Assembly (NCBI GenBank): GCA_900708905.1
Contig: CAADRB010000045.1
Span: 1,107,875-1,171,874, forward strand
Length of the DNA stretch: 64,000 bases
Source: Hymenolepis diminuta
Taxonomy: Eukaryota; Platyhelminthes; Cestoda; Cyclophyllidea; Hymenolepididae
Direction of reading: 5' to 3'
The notes beneath the pieces were generated by a model. It worked only from the letters and a program-made list of their open reading frames with translations. It did not search any database and had not been told where the DNA came from. Both the position numbers and the translations under genes were made by a program. Of this stretch, positions 11,855 through 24,992 are shown in pieces. Numbering within the stretch: the first letter of the stretch is position 1; each line of letters begins with the position of its first letter.

Positions 11855-12180
11855 CAATAAGCGGGCTGGAAGTAGGGTCGCAATCTTGCTGGACCAAACT
11901 GGAGCACGCCCGTGCGCGCAGAGTGGACAATGAGGAAGCCGAAATAAGAGTTTAATGTGGCTAATTGCTAGAACAGGCCACATAGTCATTGGTCGCTATA
12001 CCTCGGAGTGGAGATAGACGAATATGGTGCAAATGGGCGCCTTCTCCCGCCATCTGTATTCTTTGCGTTTTGGTCCCTATTTGATTTTTAATGCTTCTTA
12101 TAGACCTAAGGTCCTTCCATCCATATTAGCGCCCTAATTAAGATCTATTTAGACTACGCCATCTATACCGTTTCGTAAAG
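11855..12180 (+). repeat. Dispersed repeat (family C), copy 3
   Basis: It shows GGAAGTAGG, CTGGACCAAACTGGAGCACG, CGCGCAGAGTGGAC, TGTGGCTAATTGC, GTCATTGGTCGCTATACC and CCTTCCATCCATATTAGCGC. These match, in order, the copy at 9325-9600, and the 3' end matches 43060-43085 (CCTTTCCATATTAGCACGCC). Confidence 0.55.
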
Positions 12181-13365
12181 TATACTGTTCAAATTCTATG
12201 AAATTCTAGTTTTTGCCGCAATGATCTGTGCCCAAGAGATAAAATTAGACTACAGTTGACTCAGACACAGAAGGATAAGACATAAGTGTGTTTACTCCAA
12301 CACTATTAGCTCAAAGAAGACTATATATAAATATAAATTGTCTTCAAATTATTGATTATTTGAAATCAGGACCATCCGAACTAATAATATTTTTGTCCCA
12401 AATAACAGCGTACCAAAAATCTTCCAGACAGACATGATAGCAGTATCTAAGTGAATTCGAATATGATTTGCTTACAGCTAATTTAAATCAGGGTCTCAAA
12501 AACCTCAAAATCGCCCGTCCTCCAAATTACCATCACCCCGTGTTTTGCATAATCTTCAGTATTGTCCATTCAGCAACGTTTGCTGAAAAAGATAACGAGA
12601 ATCATGATGGCATTAGGATTATAAATAGTCCAACAAAAGTCCAAAAAATCTTCAAAACAAAAAGGAGGGAATGATCTTTGATAACAGACTTTTCAAGAAA
12701 AGTATTCTAAATGTTGAGAACATTAGAAGAGGGTCAATGCAACATCTCAAAATAAAATACGTAAAGAATCATAAACATGTAAATTTGTAGATCTATGGGC
12801 ATCATGGCAGTATGCAGCTGAATAGACCACCGGATATTTCCCTAATCTCAAACAAAACACGCCGAAAATAAAAGGTCGAAATTTGAATTCAAATTGGGTA
12901 ACTGTTCATGATACTTTACTGGCAACGATGAAACTGGCAAGTGAAATCACACGCAAGTTTTGCTATGATGATAGAAAATTTATTGTATGATGATGGTGCT
13001 TAGCAGAACATGCCGATTTCAAACAACTTGAAGAGGATTGGTTAAAAAAGTGAATCTCATGAGTATAACGACCAATTAACCCATATCGAAAAGGGGATAA
13101 TCTACAAAAGATCAATCTTTGATCAAATTATTTCGTCCAAAGGAAGCCGAAAAGTAGAATAACGGAACACCAACAAAGAAAGAATGGATACCTCAAAATC
13201 AGAATATGTTACTGAATCGACCAACATATACTTAGGGATCTACTTTGAGTCACCACTGTCAGTAATAGAACAGGAGACATGTTCTACTCAAAAGGAATAG
13301 GTAATGGAGAGTTAAATCGGTATTTTACCATACACAGTAAGTGCGTTATCTGAAATCCTTTATTG
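12181..13365. other. Intergenic, nothing recognised
   Basis: AT-rich unique sequence. A 68-codon open frame at 12468-12674 has no recognisable motif and no coding support. No RNA genes seen. Confidence 0.4.
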
Positions 13366-13520
13366 GTCCGTTGTTTGAGCAATCATATACTCTAAAGTCC
13401 AATCATATCAATGATTGGTTTAATCTTCTCCACCAATCACAACGCAGATCGGTTTTAAAAAGTTTCTAAATTACGGCTTTTAAGGTGATGGCACTCCTGC
13501 CACATCTCTGTGGGTTTGGA
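13366..13520 (+). repeat. Dispersed repeat (family D), copy 1
   Basis: ATTGGTCCGTTGTTTGAGCA, then AATGATTGGTTTAATCTTCT and CCACCAATCAC, is repeated with few changes at 49676-49750 (ATGGTCCGTTGTCTGACCGA, then AATGATTGGTTCAATCTCCT and CCGACCAATTAC). Both are in plus orientation. The short inverted word ATTGGT/ACCAAT could form a small hairpin. Confidence 0.45.
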
Positions 13521-13851
13521 TCAACTTTAACCGAGTAATATCTAGTGGAAATCTAGATAATCGTAGGAGCGAATTTGCACGTTTTCCAATTCAGCACTGA
13601 AAATTCAGATTTATTGATCTGAAAGCTCACTAGGCTCAACTCCTCTGTGAATTAAACTAATAAATTACTTATCTAAATTGTCTTGCTTCTCCTTTAAATG
13701 TTAAATTTAGTTCATTGTTATTAACAGGTGACTTTTTGGAACTTTCCAAACCCAATATGAAAAGTGCTTATTGTACTTGACTTTGTCTGAAGGAAGGTAT
13801 CTCGCTGTCATTCTTATGAGAAACCTGCACTTAACCCCATTCTACTCTTGT

Positions 13852-13945
13852 CTATCAGAATTAACCAGTGTATTTAGTCATCCATACCATTGGAGCATCA
13901 ATCTCATGACCCCTGGCCTAACAGATGTGGACAGCAACCACCGTC
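13852..13945 (-). repeat. SINE-like repeat, partial reverse copy
   Basis: CAGAATTAACCAGTGTATTT, then AGTCATCCATAC, corresponds to the copy at 741-848 (CAGAATTAACCAGGGTGGTT, then GGTCATCCACAA). The degraded tRNA-like head follows, so the element points leftward. Confidence 0.4.
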
Positions 13946-14040
13946 TATCGATGCATATGAATTTCAATCATTCCTTTAACCCAAATCAAATCATAAACCT
14001 TGTCTTGCCACTCTTAACTCTCCATTAGTAACCTATTCAC

Positions 14041-14634
14041 ATGGCTGAATATCATAATTTGAATAAGGACGATTTTTTTGTCGAATATTTGGGTGAATAT
14101 AGTCGTGCCTATTTATTTTTTATTTTATTTAATTTCTTAATTTATCTTAAAATTTTTGTATTTGGGCGATTTAAAAGACTTATAAAAATTTTTTACTTTC
14201 CGATAGGCATCGCAATTTCGTTAATTGACAAAGATGATTCTGAGTTCTGTAAAAACCACACGACGGAAAACGGTACTTGTGAAATTAATAATGAAGAGAA
14301 GAATCGGATTAGAGTTTCTTCGCAGCCTTCCGTAGATAAAGTGGTCATTGCTTCATCTAAAAGAGGAAGAAATTATACGAACTGAAAGAAGGTTTCCAAG
14401 AAAGAAATTAGCGACATATTCACGACTTCATTGCGAACTTGAAAAAGAAAGAAAAGGCCGACTTTTTCGGGAAATCGCCAGATATTGGAAAGTATACAAT
14501 ACAATATTGAGGAGAAACTTAAAGGTAGTGTCTATGAAGAACCACGGGAATTAGCTGATGACTTTCGTCAAATGTTCAGAAACGCTCTGGTACAAAACAA
14601 AGAGGAATCTGAAATACATAACAAGTGCATCAGG
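14041..14634 (+). pseudogene. Bromodomain-like degenerate gene fragment
   Basis: The last part, about 14500-14634, reads IEEKLKGSVYEEPRELADDF, then a segment like RQMFRNALVQNKEES. This resembles the C-terminal half of a bromodomain (the usual 'IKKRL..Y....EFVADVRLMFSNC..YN' pattern), and a good splice donor, CAGG|GTAAGG, follows at 14634/14635. Upstream, a 114-codon frame at 14041-14385 starts with an ATG and is in the same phase, but two stops (14383 and about 14436) separate it from the bromodomain-like part. A second frame there holds an alternative continuation. The segment VEYLGEYSRAYL near its start loosely recalls a PWWP strand, which I would not press. Either a decayed chromatin-reader gene or an exon whose true upstream partner I have not found. 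Confidence 0.35.
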
Positions 14635-14665
14635 GTAAGGAGGTTATTAACTGTACCATTCATCC

Positions 14666-14685
14666 CTCTCTCTCTCTCTCTCTCT
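14666..14685 (+). repeat. (CT)10 microsatellite
   Basis: An uninterrupted run of CT dinucleotides directly downstream of the bromodomain-like fragment, seen directly. Confidence 0.9.
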
Positions 14686-14699
14686 TTAACTGTCAAATT

Positions 14700-17600
14700 G
14701 ACCAAGTCATGCAAAGAATGAATATTTGCTGTGGACAGGATTACTTCTTTAAGCCAAATTTATACTACGATCTGATGAATGTTGCACAATTAAATTTGAT
14801 GCCGACTATTTCTAATACATTAATAAGTTGGTTTACCATTATCATCCTACTAAATCCCTACCCTAGGGAGAAATTTTATCAGTGTCAATGTCGGTGACCT
14901 CTGACTTGTCAGACATACACATTAACTACAACAGGGCCCAAAGATTGAATAATATTGAGCACTTTCCTGAAAAATGGTTTAGGATAATTGTGATTACTTG
15001 CATTTTATTTTATCTGTTCTTTTTAGCTATACCAAACCAATATGGTATATTTCAGTGTTTTATTTGGAAATAATCTACGGTTACTAAAGTGCCACCTGAA
15101 AGATGATTTCATTTCTCTTTTGCACCCATTAAATTGCAGGGTAATTGAAAAATTAGCTAATCTAAATATTAATTTTTATAGCAGAAACTATGACTTTGAG
15201 TTCTTTGCGATCTTTGGGTCGGTCAAAATATATACTACTTTAATGAGCTGCTTCCGTCTTCAAATTCGAGTAAATGGTTTTAGATCTTCTTTGAATACCT
15301 CTTCTTTCAATGTTATTAGAATGGACAGGTAAACACAAATTATGTAAAATTGAAGTTAAGCACATCGGTTACCTTTAAAATATTTCTACTGAATAAAAGT
15401 TAGTAGTCAGTTAGTAATGCATTTAACTCTTCAAGGAGAAAGAGAGCTCTGTGCTGATTTACTTAACAATTTGAATTACTACTACTATTAAATTTAAGTA
15501 TATGTTGTGTCTTCGTATTTTTACCTAGCTCCCTTATGATGAATTCTACGCTGCTATTTTTGTCACTGTTTGCTTTTCTTTAATATAGACATTCTTCTGC
15601 CCCATTTTGTATTACAATAGAAGCGGTCATAAACTTTGGAGTGGCAACAGACTAGAAAACTTTCTCTCTTCTAATTTGGTGCCTTCTAAGAAGAAATCTC
15701 TCAAAAGTGATCAATTTAATAAAAATTTCTAATGTAACCACCGGAACCCTGTAGTAAACTCATTTCTTGTGCTTTTCAAGAAGAGTTTTGCAAAATATAA
15801 TTAGTACATCTAAAAAAGTAGAATAAGAGTTTATTATTTGTAGAATGACCATATACACTCCCATAAATCCTCAAAGCCCGGGAAGAATTTGCTTCAAACA
15901 ACGGCTCCTCTATCCAGAAAATAAACTTTGGGTATTCGACAAATGGTTGGCTACCTCACTAGCTAAAAATTGCATCGATGCCTTCTTTACTGGCGATCTT
16001 TACATTCTTGGTGCGAGCGCAGAAATCTAATTATCGATGTGTCATAGCAAGAGAGATGGAATTTATGAGTTTATTTCGATTCCACCGAAAATATTCGATT
16101 AGTCATCTTAACTATTTATATGGCTAATTATTTGATATAAAAATGCAAAACTCTATTCCCTATACGTGAGGAAGGGATGCAAGATTTGTTATTTGTTCAA
16201 GGATCCCGACTTAAACGGCTGAGAACATGCCAAAGTTCTTAGTGGTTATTAAAGTTAGTGTAAGGAAACCGAGTTGAATATTTTTTTGCATCTGGAAGTT
16301 CACAGGAATCACTCCATCTTGTATTGAAATAACGATTCTTCGTTCTTCATGCTAGCGTTTAGGGACGAAGTGTCTATCGTTGTCTAACCAGACAGCTAAT
16401 CATTCTGCATATATCAAATTCTATTTAGGCAGATTTATTTTCTCTATTGAAAAATCTCATTTGAATAAAGGCCCATTGCTTTCTTTCTTCGGAACAAATT
16501 TAGCCGTAGTATTTTTCATTAGCCATATAGTATTATTGTTACATAACTAATTTTCTACCTGTAAAAATGATTAAATGCGCCTCTACTGGGAAGTAGTCTG
16601 ATCTTCGACAATAAATAAAAAAAGGCTGACATTCGAACAGGTTATTTCTCTCATTTGCAGGATTTGAAACATCTAGAAATAGAGCATTTGAAGTTATTTA
16701 AATTTGCAATGAAGCGATCTCTTCAGTAATGTAAACATAATAATATTTGTGGCGATTTGACGAATCTGTGTTAGGTATTTTCTTCACAATTTTCAGTAAC
16801 CTCTTTTAAATTTACGACTGATAGCACAATTCTGTTCAAAGGATAATTAAGGTCTAATAAAATCATGGTAATAATGCGTCCAACGACAGAGATCTAAACT
16901 TGCCTTTACTAGATATTAGTAGTCAGTCATTTTCCCCCCTTCCACCTTTCAATACTTTTGGATATTGATAGTTAAATGGTTAGGAAGTGAACCACAGACA
17001 CCCTAGATTATCTGTTCAATATTCAATACCACGGGCATCCAAGTTATCAGTTAACAGTTATTAAGCTACTAACCGTAAAAGCTGCGATAGTTACACTCCC
17101 AACCACCCCATGCCGATAAATTGCAAGTCCCATTGTATCCCAAGTCAGGAGGATGAGAAGTGCCCAAATACATCTATTCCAGATGTATTCAAAAGTGTTG
17201 TGTTTCGGGAACCGTTTCCCATAGTTTTGACGGACAAATAACAACATAGGATATGCTCTATGTCCAAAATTTAAGGCAGGATACGAAATTCTTATTAAAA
17301 ATGGAGGCAGCCGAAAATATTATGATTGGAACATCAAAATTCATTTGCTCGATGAACTAGTGACGGGGGAGTCGAACTGGAAGATTTCGGTAACCAAAAA
17401 TAAATCTTTTCTAAAAGGTGGAGTTTCATTTAAGAACTTTCTGGTTTGATATACTTGAAAACCTTTACTTCTATTAGATTTCCGTTTTGAAGTCTAATGA
17501 CTGAAAACTAAACCGGTCATAAGAAAGAGAATAATTTTTTCCGACGCCCTAATTAGAATTCATCAAATTCTGAGAAGTGGAATTCGTGCCTTGGATGCAG

Positions 17601-18665
17601 TATTTGTGTATATTTCTTTAAAAAGTCTTTTAACCGATCAATCCGAAGCTATATAAGCAGTTGAGATTTCTTACTAAAAGATTCGTCGTTGAGTTTCAAG
17701 CTTTCCGCCTTCTTTCTCTGGGTCGCATAAACAAGGACAGTCACTAGAGATAGCGGATAAAGGAGATAGGGATGGATTCATCCATTTATACTTTTTTTAG
17801 AAATCTCATAATTCTCGTCGCTGTCCTAATTCGCTTGATAGGGGAGAAAGTTAAGTCCATGAACTGTAAAAGTTGAACAGATTGGACGGTAACATCTTTT
17901 TAATTTACGTAATTGTGGAGTGGATGTCTGGTACAAGTTGTGAATCTTACTTAGATTAACTGATCGAAAAGTTGTAGTGAAACAAATTGCAAATAGTACA
18001 CTGACGTCATTCCTTTGTATTCCCAGACTGTCTCCTTATACTCAAAGGCATACCTGTTTTCCTATATAAACAACCTCATAAACGAGCAAATTCCCAAATG
18101 AGTCTGCTGAAACAGAATCCATAACCCTTACATCTTCCCTCCTTTTCGTGGTCCCTGATCATCTCACCATTCTCCTGTCTCCAGATCTCTCTATACTGTC
18201 GCCATTTAGCCAGCAGAAAAGTTAAGGGAAAATAAGATACCTTAACTGCCAATCCCACCTTCTAAAAGGTGGTATCAAAGATACAATTTGGACATGCGAT
18301 ATGTAGCCCCCCACGCTATATTTTCTGAGAGAAAGGGCAGGTCAAATTCACACACTTCTTCCATGAAGCAAAATATTCTTACATAGCTCGGTTGTGACCG
18401 ACATCTCTGTACCCCAAACATTTTCGTAACCAGGGGTAACTGGGAGCATCATATCCGGCTGGAATTCCGCATCAAATGAGTCTGATACACGCGGAACTGA
18501 CCGAGTTTAAAAGCCTGAATGGTAGTAAAATGATCATCTTAGGAGTTACAGAAAACATTATCCCATTTCTATCAAGACAGGTGTTAGCTCCATTTAACTT
18601 AGATGAGTAGGTAACTTTGAGTAGTGTTTATTAGAGACTCACACTTTATACCTCTCTATGACGAT
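14700..18665. other. Intergenic, gene-poor
   Basis: AT-rich sequence with only short open frames lacking recognisable motifs (for example 15042-15332, 15845-16030 and 17047-17247). Nothing has convincing splice context. I see no RNA genes. Confidence 0.4.
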
Positions 18666-18730
18666 TCGCAGCATTGAATGTGCACCGACAAGCGTCGATT
18701 TCGTGATCTCTGACCTAAGAGACGTGAACG
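18666..18730 (-). repeat. SINE-like head remnant (first of two)
   Basis: ATTGAATGTGCACCGACAAG, then TCGTGATCTCTGACCTAAGA, is the head region of the SINE family in reverse, closely matching 44039-44090 (ACTGAATGTGCACCGATAAG). It is followed at once by the tail of a second reverse copy. Confidence 0.55.
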
Positions 18731-18895
18731 TTCCCAAGTCCCTTTAGAAAGATGTTTTCCAGCGCTCATCTTGGGCAGAGGTAGTATCAGAAGGGCTCCC
18801 TATTGAGAAATTTGAATTCTGGCACTGTTAACTTTATTAGCCGGATCAAAAATGTGTGGTTGACCATTCCGTTCACCAGGTGCGCACTGATACTA
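18731..18895 (-). repeat. SINE-like repeat, reverse copy (second of two)
   Basis: Reading left to right it is tail to head: TTCCCAAGTCCCTTTAGAAA, GCTCATCTTGGGCAGAGG, GAATTCTGGCACTGTTAAC, GTTGACCATTCCGTTCACC, GGTGCGCACTGAT. This is the reverse complement order of the copy at 149-350. The tRNA-like head is truncated at the right end. Confidence 0.6.
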
Positions 18896-18899
18896 GGGA

Positions 18900-19799
18900 G
18901 TGGAGTACCCCCATGGAGCCCTTCTGATGGGTAACAAAATTTTCGTGACCACCCGTACTAGCTAGACTGTTGGATGGACATTGATAGGCATCGAATCGTC
19001 AACGTTAATATTGGGGGCTGCACCACTGGTACAGTGATTATTAAATCGCTTACGGAACGACTAAGCCGCAATGGAAATAAGAGCTGAGAGCTGAAATCAC
19101 ATAAATGCACGTCTGAGCACATAGCAGCAATTTGTGTTTGTGCTTGCGTCATACTTGTGAGTGCGTAGTTTAACAAGATACCCTCGTGATAATACGAATG
19201 GCTGTTTATCGATTTCACATGAGAAAAGCACCAAGCATCACTTAAAAGCACCAGGAGCAGATGATGATTTTAGGGCAATTAGAGATAACGGCATCTAATA
19301 CCATTAATTCTATATGGCTCATTGAATTAAGATTCAAAGTATGTGAAAGGTATAGGGTAACTAAGACATACCTTCCTATCTAAACATGATGTTTAACCTG
19401 AAATTCGACCTGCGCTTAAGCATTCGCCAACAGTTTCTTAAACTGTTCAGGACTTCATTAAATATGTGATCTTGAGTTTTACATGTCAATACTTGACGGT
19501 TTTAGCGTAGGCTTGTACCTCTGCAACGATTCATCACCATAACTGCTCTCTAATACATGATTTTCGAAATCCATAATGTGAAGATAATTCGGCATGTTCC
19601 AGACCACTTAAAATCGTGGAGATATTTGAAGGCTGACCCCATTCAGGAAGACAATATCCATCTCAATCTTCAGATGATCAGAATCAGGTGATTTTCATCG
19701 GTTGTCCAAAAGAGTCTTACAAAATATCTTCATTACGTAACCCTTCTGGTGTGAGATATTGATTACTGGGTAATATTGAGAAGTGACTGAGACCTACTG
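18900..19799. other. Intergenic, nothing recognised
   Basis: No supported gene. A 97-codon minus-strand frame at 18958-19251 has no recognisable motif or splice context. Confidence 0.35.
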
Positions 19800-20040
19800 C
19801 TTACCGATTTAATCCTGACTCCCCTCAGCCTATGATTCATTTCCCAGCCTGCTAGAATTCTATCAATTTTCCTCTGTCATCTAATTCCCACTTACTGAAG
19901 TTTACCTCATTTCTTATTCACATGCTACAGTATTGTCACTTTCTGCCTGATCTTCTCTTCTAATATGAACAATCTGCCAATGTCTCTGTTTGTCTCATCT
20001 TGTGGTAGTGAAGTTCGTAAGGCTTTCCCTGGTACACAAA
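19800..20040 (+). repeat. LTR-like element fragment (family B)
   Basis: A pyrimidine-rich segment ending GTCTCATCTTGTGGTAGTGA, like the end of the copy at 7960-8395 (TTCCATCTTGTGATGTGGTG). The TATA and AATAAA are degraded. Confidence 0.35.
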
Positions 20041-23000
20041 TATTATATATATAAACACATTTAGGCTGCCACTGTAATATTTCAAAATGCCTACTAACGT
20101 AGCATTATAACTACAGTTGCTCAGATCTAGACAGAAGAAAAGAGAAGCTTTTTAAATAAACCTGATTCACTTAGATAGGTAGGGATATTTAAAAAACTGT
20201 TGGTAAGCCAATAATGCAGAAGTGGCGAAATTGCATTCTAAGATACGAATGTGAAAACTCAATAGGCAGGAGCTGAGACCTTGAACTCACATCAAATGCG
20301 CCAAAAACACTCGATATGGCGTCTCAACAACTGTATGCTAAATTTAATTTTTTATCCTATCTAATTAGCTACATTTATATTATCGCTGCAATTTCTAATC
20401 GTCTATCTGGTTACCCCAATTCAATCATTGTTCATAATATGGGGTCGTATCAGTTCGAACCCTATTTAATATGTCCTCCACATTCAATTTCGCAAATTCT
20501 TTTTCATAACAAATAGAGAAACAAAAGTCGAATGTTTCACAATCCATGGTTAATTAACGTACTTATAGATCAACTTTAAATAAACACACCGAGAATCACG
20601 ATTTTGATCCAGCAACAAGTAATAGGTAAATGTTTCAGATTTTATCGAGTGAGTTATTGTAAAAACACCCTAGTTGGTACCATGCAGCTGCTTTCGGTCA
20701 TCAGGAGACCAACTTATCAAGAAGCTATAATCAGTCAATCGACCGGTAAGCCTCTGAACATCACCCAAAAACCTAGAAGTCAAATCCTGGAATTGTCATG
20801 TCCAAGACCAACTTGTCCAAACTGAAATATCCTACTATGGCAATTTCCCCATATTCATGTTCCCCCATGATGCGTCTTTATTTAGCCTAATTCTCTCATT
20901 TGTTGCCTTTATCTGTACTGATCTATAACGTTAGTAAATGTAGTTGTATTATCCCCTATTGACACGGAGTCATCTCGCATGGTTAAAAGCTTCATTTAAC
21001 TTATACCTCAATTAAATCCAGTTTGCAGACATCTCCTTCTTGACCACCTCCCCTCTGCTAGTATTACGGCGTGCAACAGACGTTACATAAGCCATATTCA
21101 CTAAGCAAAAAGTGGACGACCTGACAATACTTTATTCTCCATTTCTGCTCGATTACTCTCCCTTTTATCAATTGCTGGGCTATTTACTATTCCCAAATCC
21201 AATTTACCAAGTCAGCAATGGATAATAATAAATGAGCATAATATTCCACCTAGTAGGATGCAATTCTAAAAACCTCTCTATTCACCTACAATATTAAATG
21301 TGAGACACTACCTCTTGAGAGGGTCTCACGACTATTATAATGTGTATCTTCCGCGCTTGTTAGTAGACTGAGAACAAAAATGTTATAGATCTCTTGACAA
21401 TAATTCATATTAGATTAATTATTATAACAGTTCTTAAACTGTAGAGAAACAGCCTATAATAGAATACTAAGGAAAAATAATTCTCAATCTTCTCTGAGTA
21501 GCAATTAAACAATCCCCAAGTTAGCCGAAAGAAAACAGTCACAATCTTGGACCAAGTAACAGTGGATTATAATCTCTCTGAGAAAGTAGCACTCTGATAA
21601 GCTTCCTCTCACCAGTTTTAGTCAGCACGATTATTCATGCCGTCCATTGACAGAACTTTAAATAAGAAAGTTAAAATGATGATCCTGGAGCCTCTATCAA
21701 GTTGGTTTCTCATGGTTCCCTGACTCTGTTCTACTTCTGCATAAAGCTAAACTATCATGCCCCCATACATGTTTGGATATTGCCCCACCATTAAAATTGG
21801 TAACTTTCTTTGCTCTTCCATGGTAAAAAAAATAAATGTGGGTCGATGATGATCCGGCAGATGCGTAGCTGAACTCTACCTAAAGTCCAACTTTGTGATT
21901 AATAGTATTCGAATGTAAATAAAGTTATTTTACTAAACATAATTGGAGTAGTTTTTCAGCCGCCTTTGAATTATCCTATACTTATTTTACTCAACTACAC
22001 GCATAATAAGAAAATTTACGGTTATAAATAATGGCATAAAAGAATAACACAAAGAAAAAAAAGCATTCATTACGACATTAACTGTGTTTGGCGAAGCTGA
22101 AGTCTAATTTTAAAAATAGCGTAATGTTCTTCAAGTCTAGACCGCATTACACGAATACTTATTGGAAAACAAACTATGTATGTATTAGAAACCTTTTATT
22201 ACTCACGATGAAAAATAACAGCACTGCAAAACAAATCGTTGCCTAAATAGTAATGCTAACGGAAACCAAGAAGAGAAGAGTAAATATATATTAGAAGATG
22301 CTTCTTCGTGTGTTTCCTTATAAAAAAGATGACGTCAGTAAACAGGACAATCGAACCAAAACGAGAAATGTAGGCTGTCGCAATCTAAAGTATCCCGAAG
22401 ACCGAACTAATCATGACGCCAAATGTAGTATTATAAATAACCCTGCTAATGCTTCGCTATTAATAATATAGGAATTAACACAGTACCCAAACAATGGAAT
22501 ATAATTCAGGAGGATTAAATAACACGAAAAGAATGAAACGACACTGTAAGAATGTGTGCAACGGGATACATACAGGAAGGCACTCACACACGACGTACAG
22601 TACTTTATATTAGGGAATTAAATGAATCAATAATGAGGTGTATGGGTCATTATATTGATCAGATGGGAGCAGAGCATGAAGTCGATGAATAAGGTTGGAT
22701 TAAATTACAACATGCGATTAGGTCAGCAATAATTCACCGACTATAAATCATCAAATGTCAAAGTAAAGTGACCTACACAAATGAAATTTAAAATGACAGT
22801 ACTTCAGTGCTCTAGGGACGAAAGCGTCTGACTTTTCAAATGAAAGGAAAAATCGAAAAGCCGGATAGAATGATTACAAATAATTGCGGTCAAAATTGTT
22901 CCAATTTCAAAATATGTCTATGAAAATTTGAAACAAGATTAGAATCTGTAAACATTCATCAGATAATTACAAATAAACACCCTAATTGACTGAAATACCT

Positions 23001-23716
23001 AAGTGTCGTAAAGGCAATTTGGATGAATCATCAGACCCGACATTTAAAACCACCAAAGAGAGCAAATCGTCTTTGGAAAGGCTTGCAAAAAAGGCAAAGC
23101 AGATCAAGAAAACCAAGATCGATGGAGAGAATTATCGTTGATCAAGTATAGTCAATAGATGTCACAAGTTCGAAACTCACCATGATGCAATCACAATTAC
23201 ATGGAGACCAAAGCCATATCCCGTAATTTTAAAATAAGCAAACACTATCATCTCCAAAAACAAAACGAAGGGGACTTTTCCAATTGAGAAAGGAAACTAC
23301 AAAACCAAACATGTTTGAATAGAGGGAACATTCCAATGCTTTTAAAGATTGGCTGATATCAAGCCTACCGCTTTAAACAATAAGGGACTAGACAATATAA
23401 ATAGGGAAGCACAAATGAGTCAGCAGTACTTATATTTGGAACAAAATATAATGTCAAATTAACAAAATAAACTCGAGCAAAAGTAACCTCAAAGGCTCTC
23501 CAAAACGACGATAGATAAAACTACAGACAGATCATCCAGTAAAGTTCTACTTTAAAGAATGAACAGAGGAGAAAGAGGAAAATTTTAGAGGACGGTGTTT
23601 TTAATTTACAAAGACTGAGTTACCTAGTGTCAGTAACATTTGGAGGATTTATGGAGGCGCCGAAAGAGGCACTTTTTGGAGGGATGTGTTGAGGTTAACG
23701 AGGATGTACATATAGA
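20041..23716. other. Intergenic, gene-poor
   Basis: AT-rich sequence. Frames at 20316-20516 and 20604-20825 carry no recognisable motif. The interval 21000-23700 has no frame of coding character on either strand. Confidence 0.45.
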
Positions 23717-24016
23717 TTATAAGTTGAGTTCTAAAAAAAACTTTCGGGATTTGAAGAGGAGTCCTTCCATTGGACTAGCCAGAAGCTCTTTTAGCTGTTC
23801 TTCACCGTAAAAGTTGGCCATGAGATCTAGGGGAGGGGATAAAATAAGTAATACAATCGGCATACCAGCAATAAGGGCACTAGTTTCTGGACAATACCAG
23901 ACGGTGAGAATAAATTTTAAATAATCTCGGGAGGAAACTTCATGACGAAGTGGAAAGACGAACTTATATTCGCAGTCAGAATCAGTTTCAGATGGTTCTG
24001 GTGTCATAATATTCAT
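23717..24016 (-). CDS. Small predicted protein, unidentified, with a 39-base intron
   Basis: An ATG at 24016 opens a frame to a TAA at 23717. Read straight through, it would give 99 residues with a hydrophobic segment in the middle. That segment is better explained as an intron: a donor G|GTATGC at 23866/23865 and an acceptor after a pyrimidine run, CCCCTCCCCTAG, at 23827. Removing the 39 bases keeps frame and gives 86 residues. The product would be soluble, with an acidic N-terminus (PSETDSDCE) and a helical segment containing SALIADLMANFYGEEQLKEL. I do not recognise it. It lies 976 bases upstream of STN1 in the opposite direction. It may be only part of a larger gene. Confidence 0.45.
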   Translation of the reverse strand: MNIMTPEPSETDSDCEYKFVFPLRHEVSSRDYLKFILTVWYCPETSALIAGMPIVLLILSPPLDLMANFYGEEQLKELLASPMEGLLFKSRKFFLELNL

Positions 24017-24992
24017 AATTGTAACATATTATGGGGAAATTACTGTAGCTAAAAGTTTTCAGAAAAATATTGGCTTGCTTTATCAAAAGGGCGTACAACG
24101 ATTAACCAAAAATCCGAGACGCAAACCAACACGAACTGACAGTGCTAACCCTAATGCCCTTCGAATAAGTAGCGTACGTTTAATTTTCCCACAATTTCAT
24201 ACAAACAATCAGTCATTATAAATAATTTAGGAATTATAGGGCATTCCATTTATGTAAATCTTAATTATAATGTATTGGAAATACATGTATGATGATATAA
24301 ATTAGAGCGTAATTTAATTTACCTTTAATTTACAATGTATATTAACAAATTACCGCAATCGGTCCAGTGAAGAAATATTTTTGAGAACAACTAATTGGAC
24401 CTCAAATGGTTCTCAGCATTTTATAATGTATGATATTATTGGTATGTTAAAAATTGGAATGTCTTTCCATTGCGTGGCTTTTGATTGGACATAGACAAAG
24501 GGATTCTTTATCAATACTTCTACGGGGAATTAGAGGACCAGCTAAATATGTGTTACTTTATATATTAAGTTTTTTCCTAAGTAAACATGTATCCTTCCAT
24601 TATGACAAAAGTCGATAGAGAAATTGGGATGATCTAACAATTATAAATTCGGAGTAGGTTCACTGGGTTCGAATTAATTTTTTGTGGGGAAGATAATTCC
24701 ATAGGTATTTTTATTTATTTAAATAAAAACAATAAAACAGCAACTCAATTGACACTGCTTTATTGATTAAGTACACAGAATTGTAATCAGTCTACAAATC
24801 AATCTAAAAATCTTTCGAGATTATCCCCAGCGATGATTCATCTAACTTTTCAATTGCGCAGAATTTGAAGGTAGTGTAAATTATTTACGTCGTGGTGTTA
24901 TCGTTGGTAGTGTAAGTATTTTAGGTATTGATATTTGGTATTTCAGGCATGAATTTTTCATAATATTATTTAACGACAGTTTTATATTTAAG

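Noticed and set aside
11543..11989. 148-codon minus-strand frame
   Set aside because: It spans parts of two repeat families (A reversed and C), with low-complexity hydrophobic translation; no gene support.
14766..14790. Hammerhead ribozyme core (CTGATGA words here and near 31486, 35791 and 56185)
   Set aside because: No GAAA partner with pairable stems at the right distance was found by eye at any of them.
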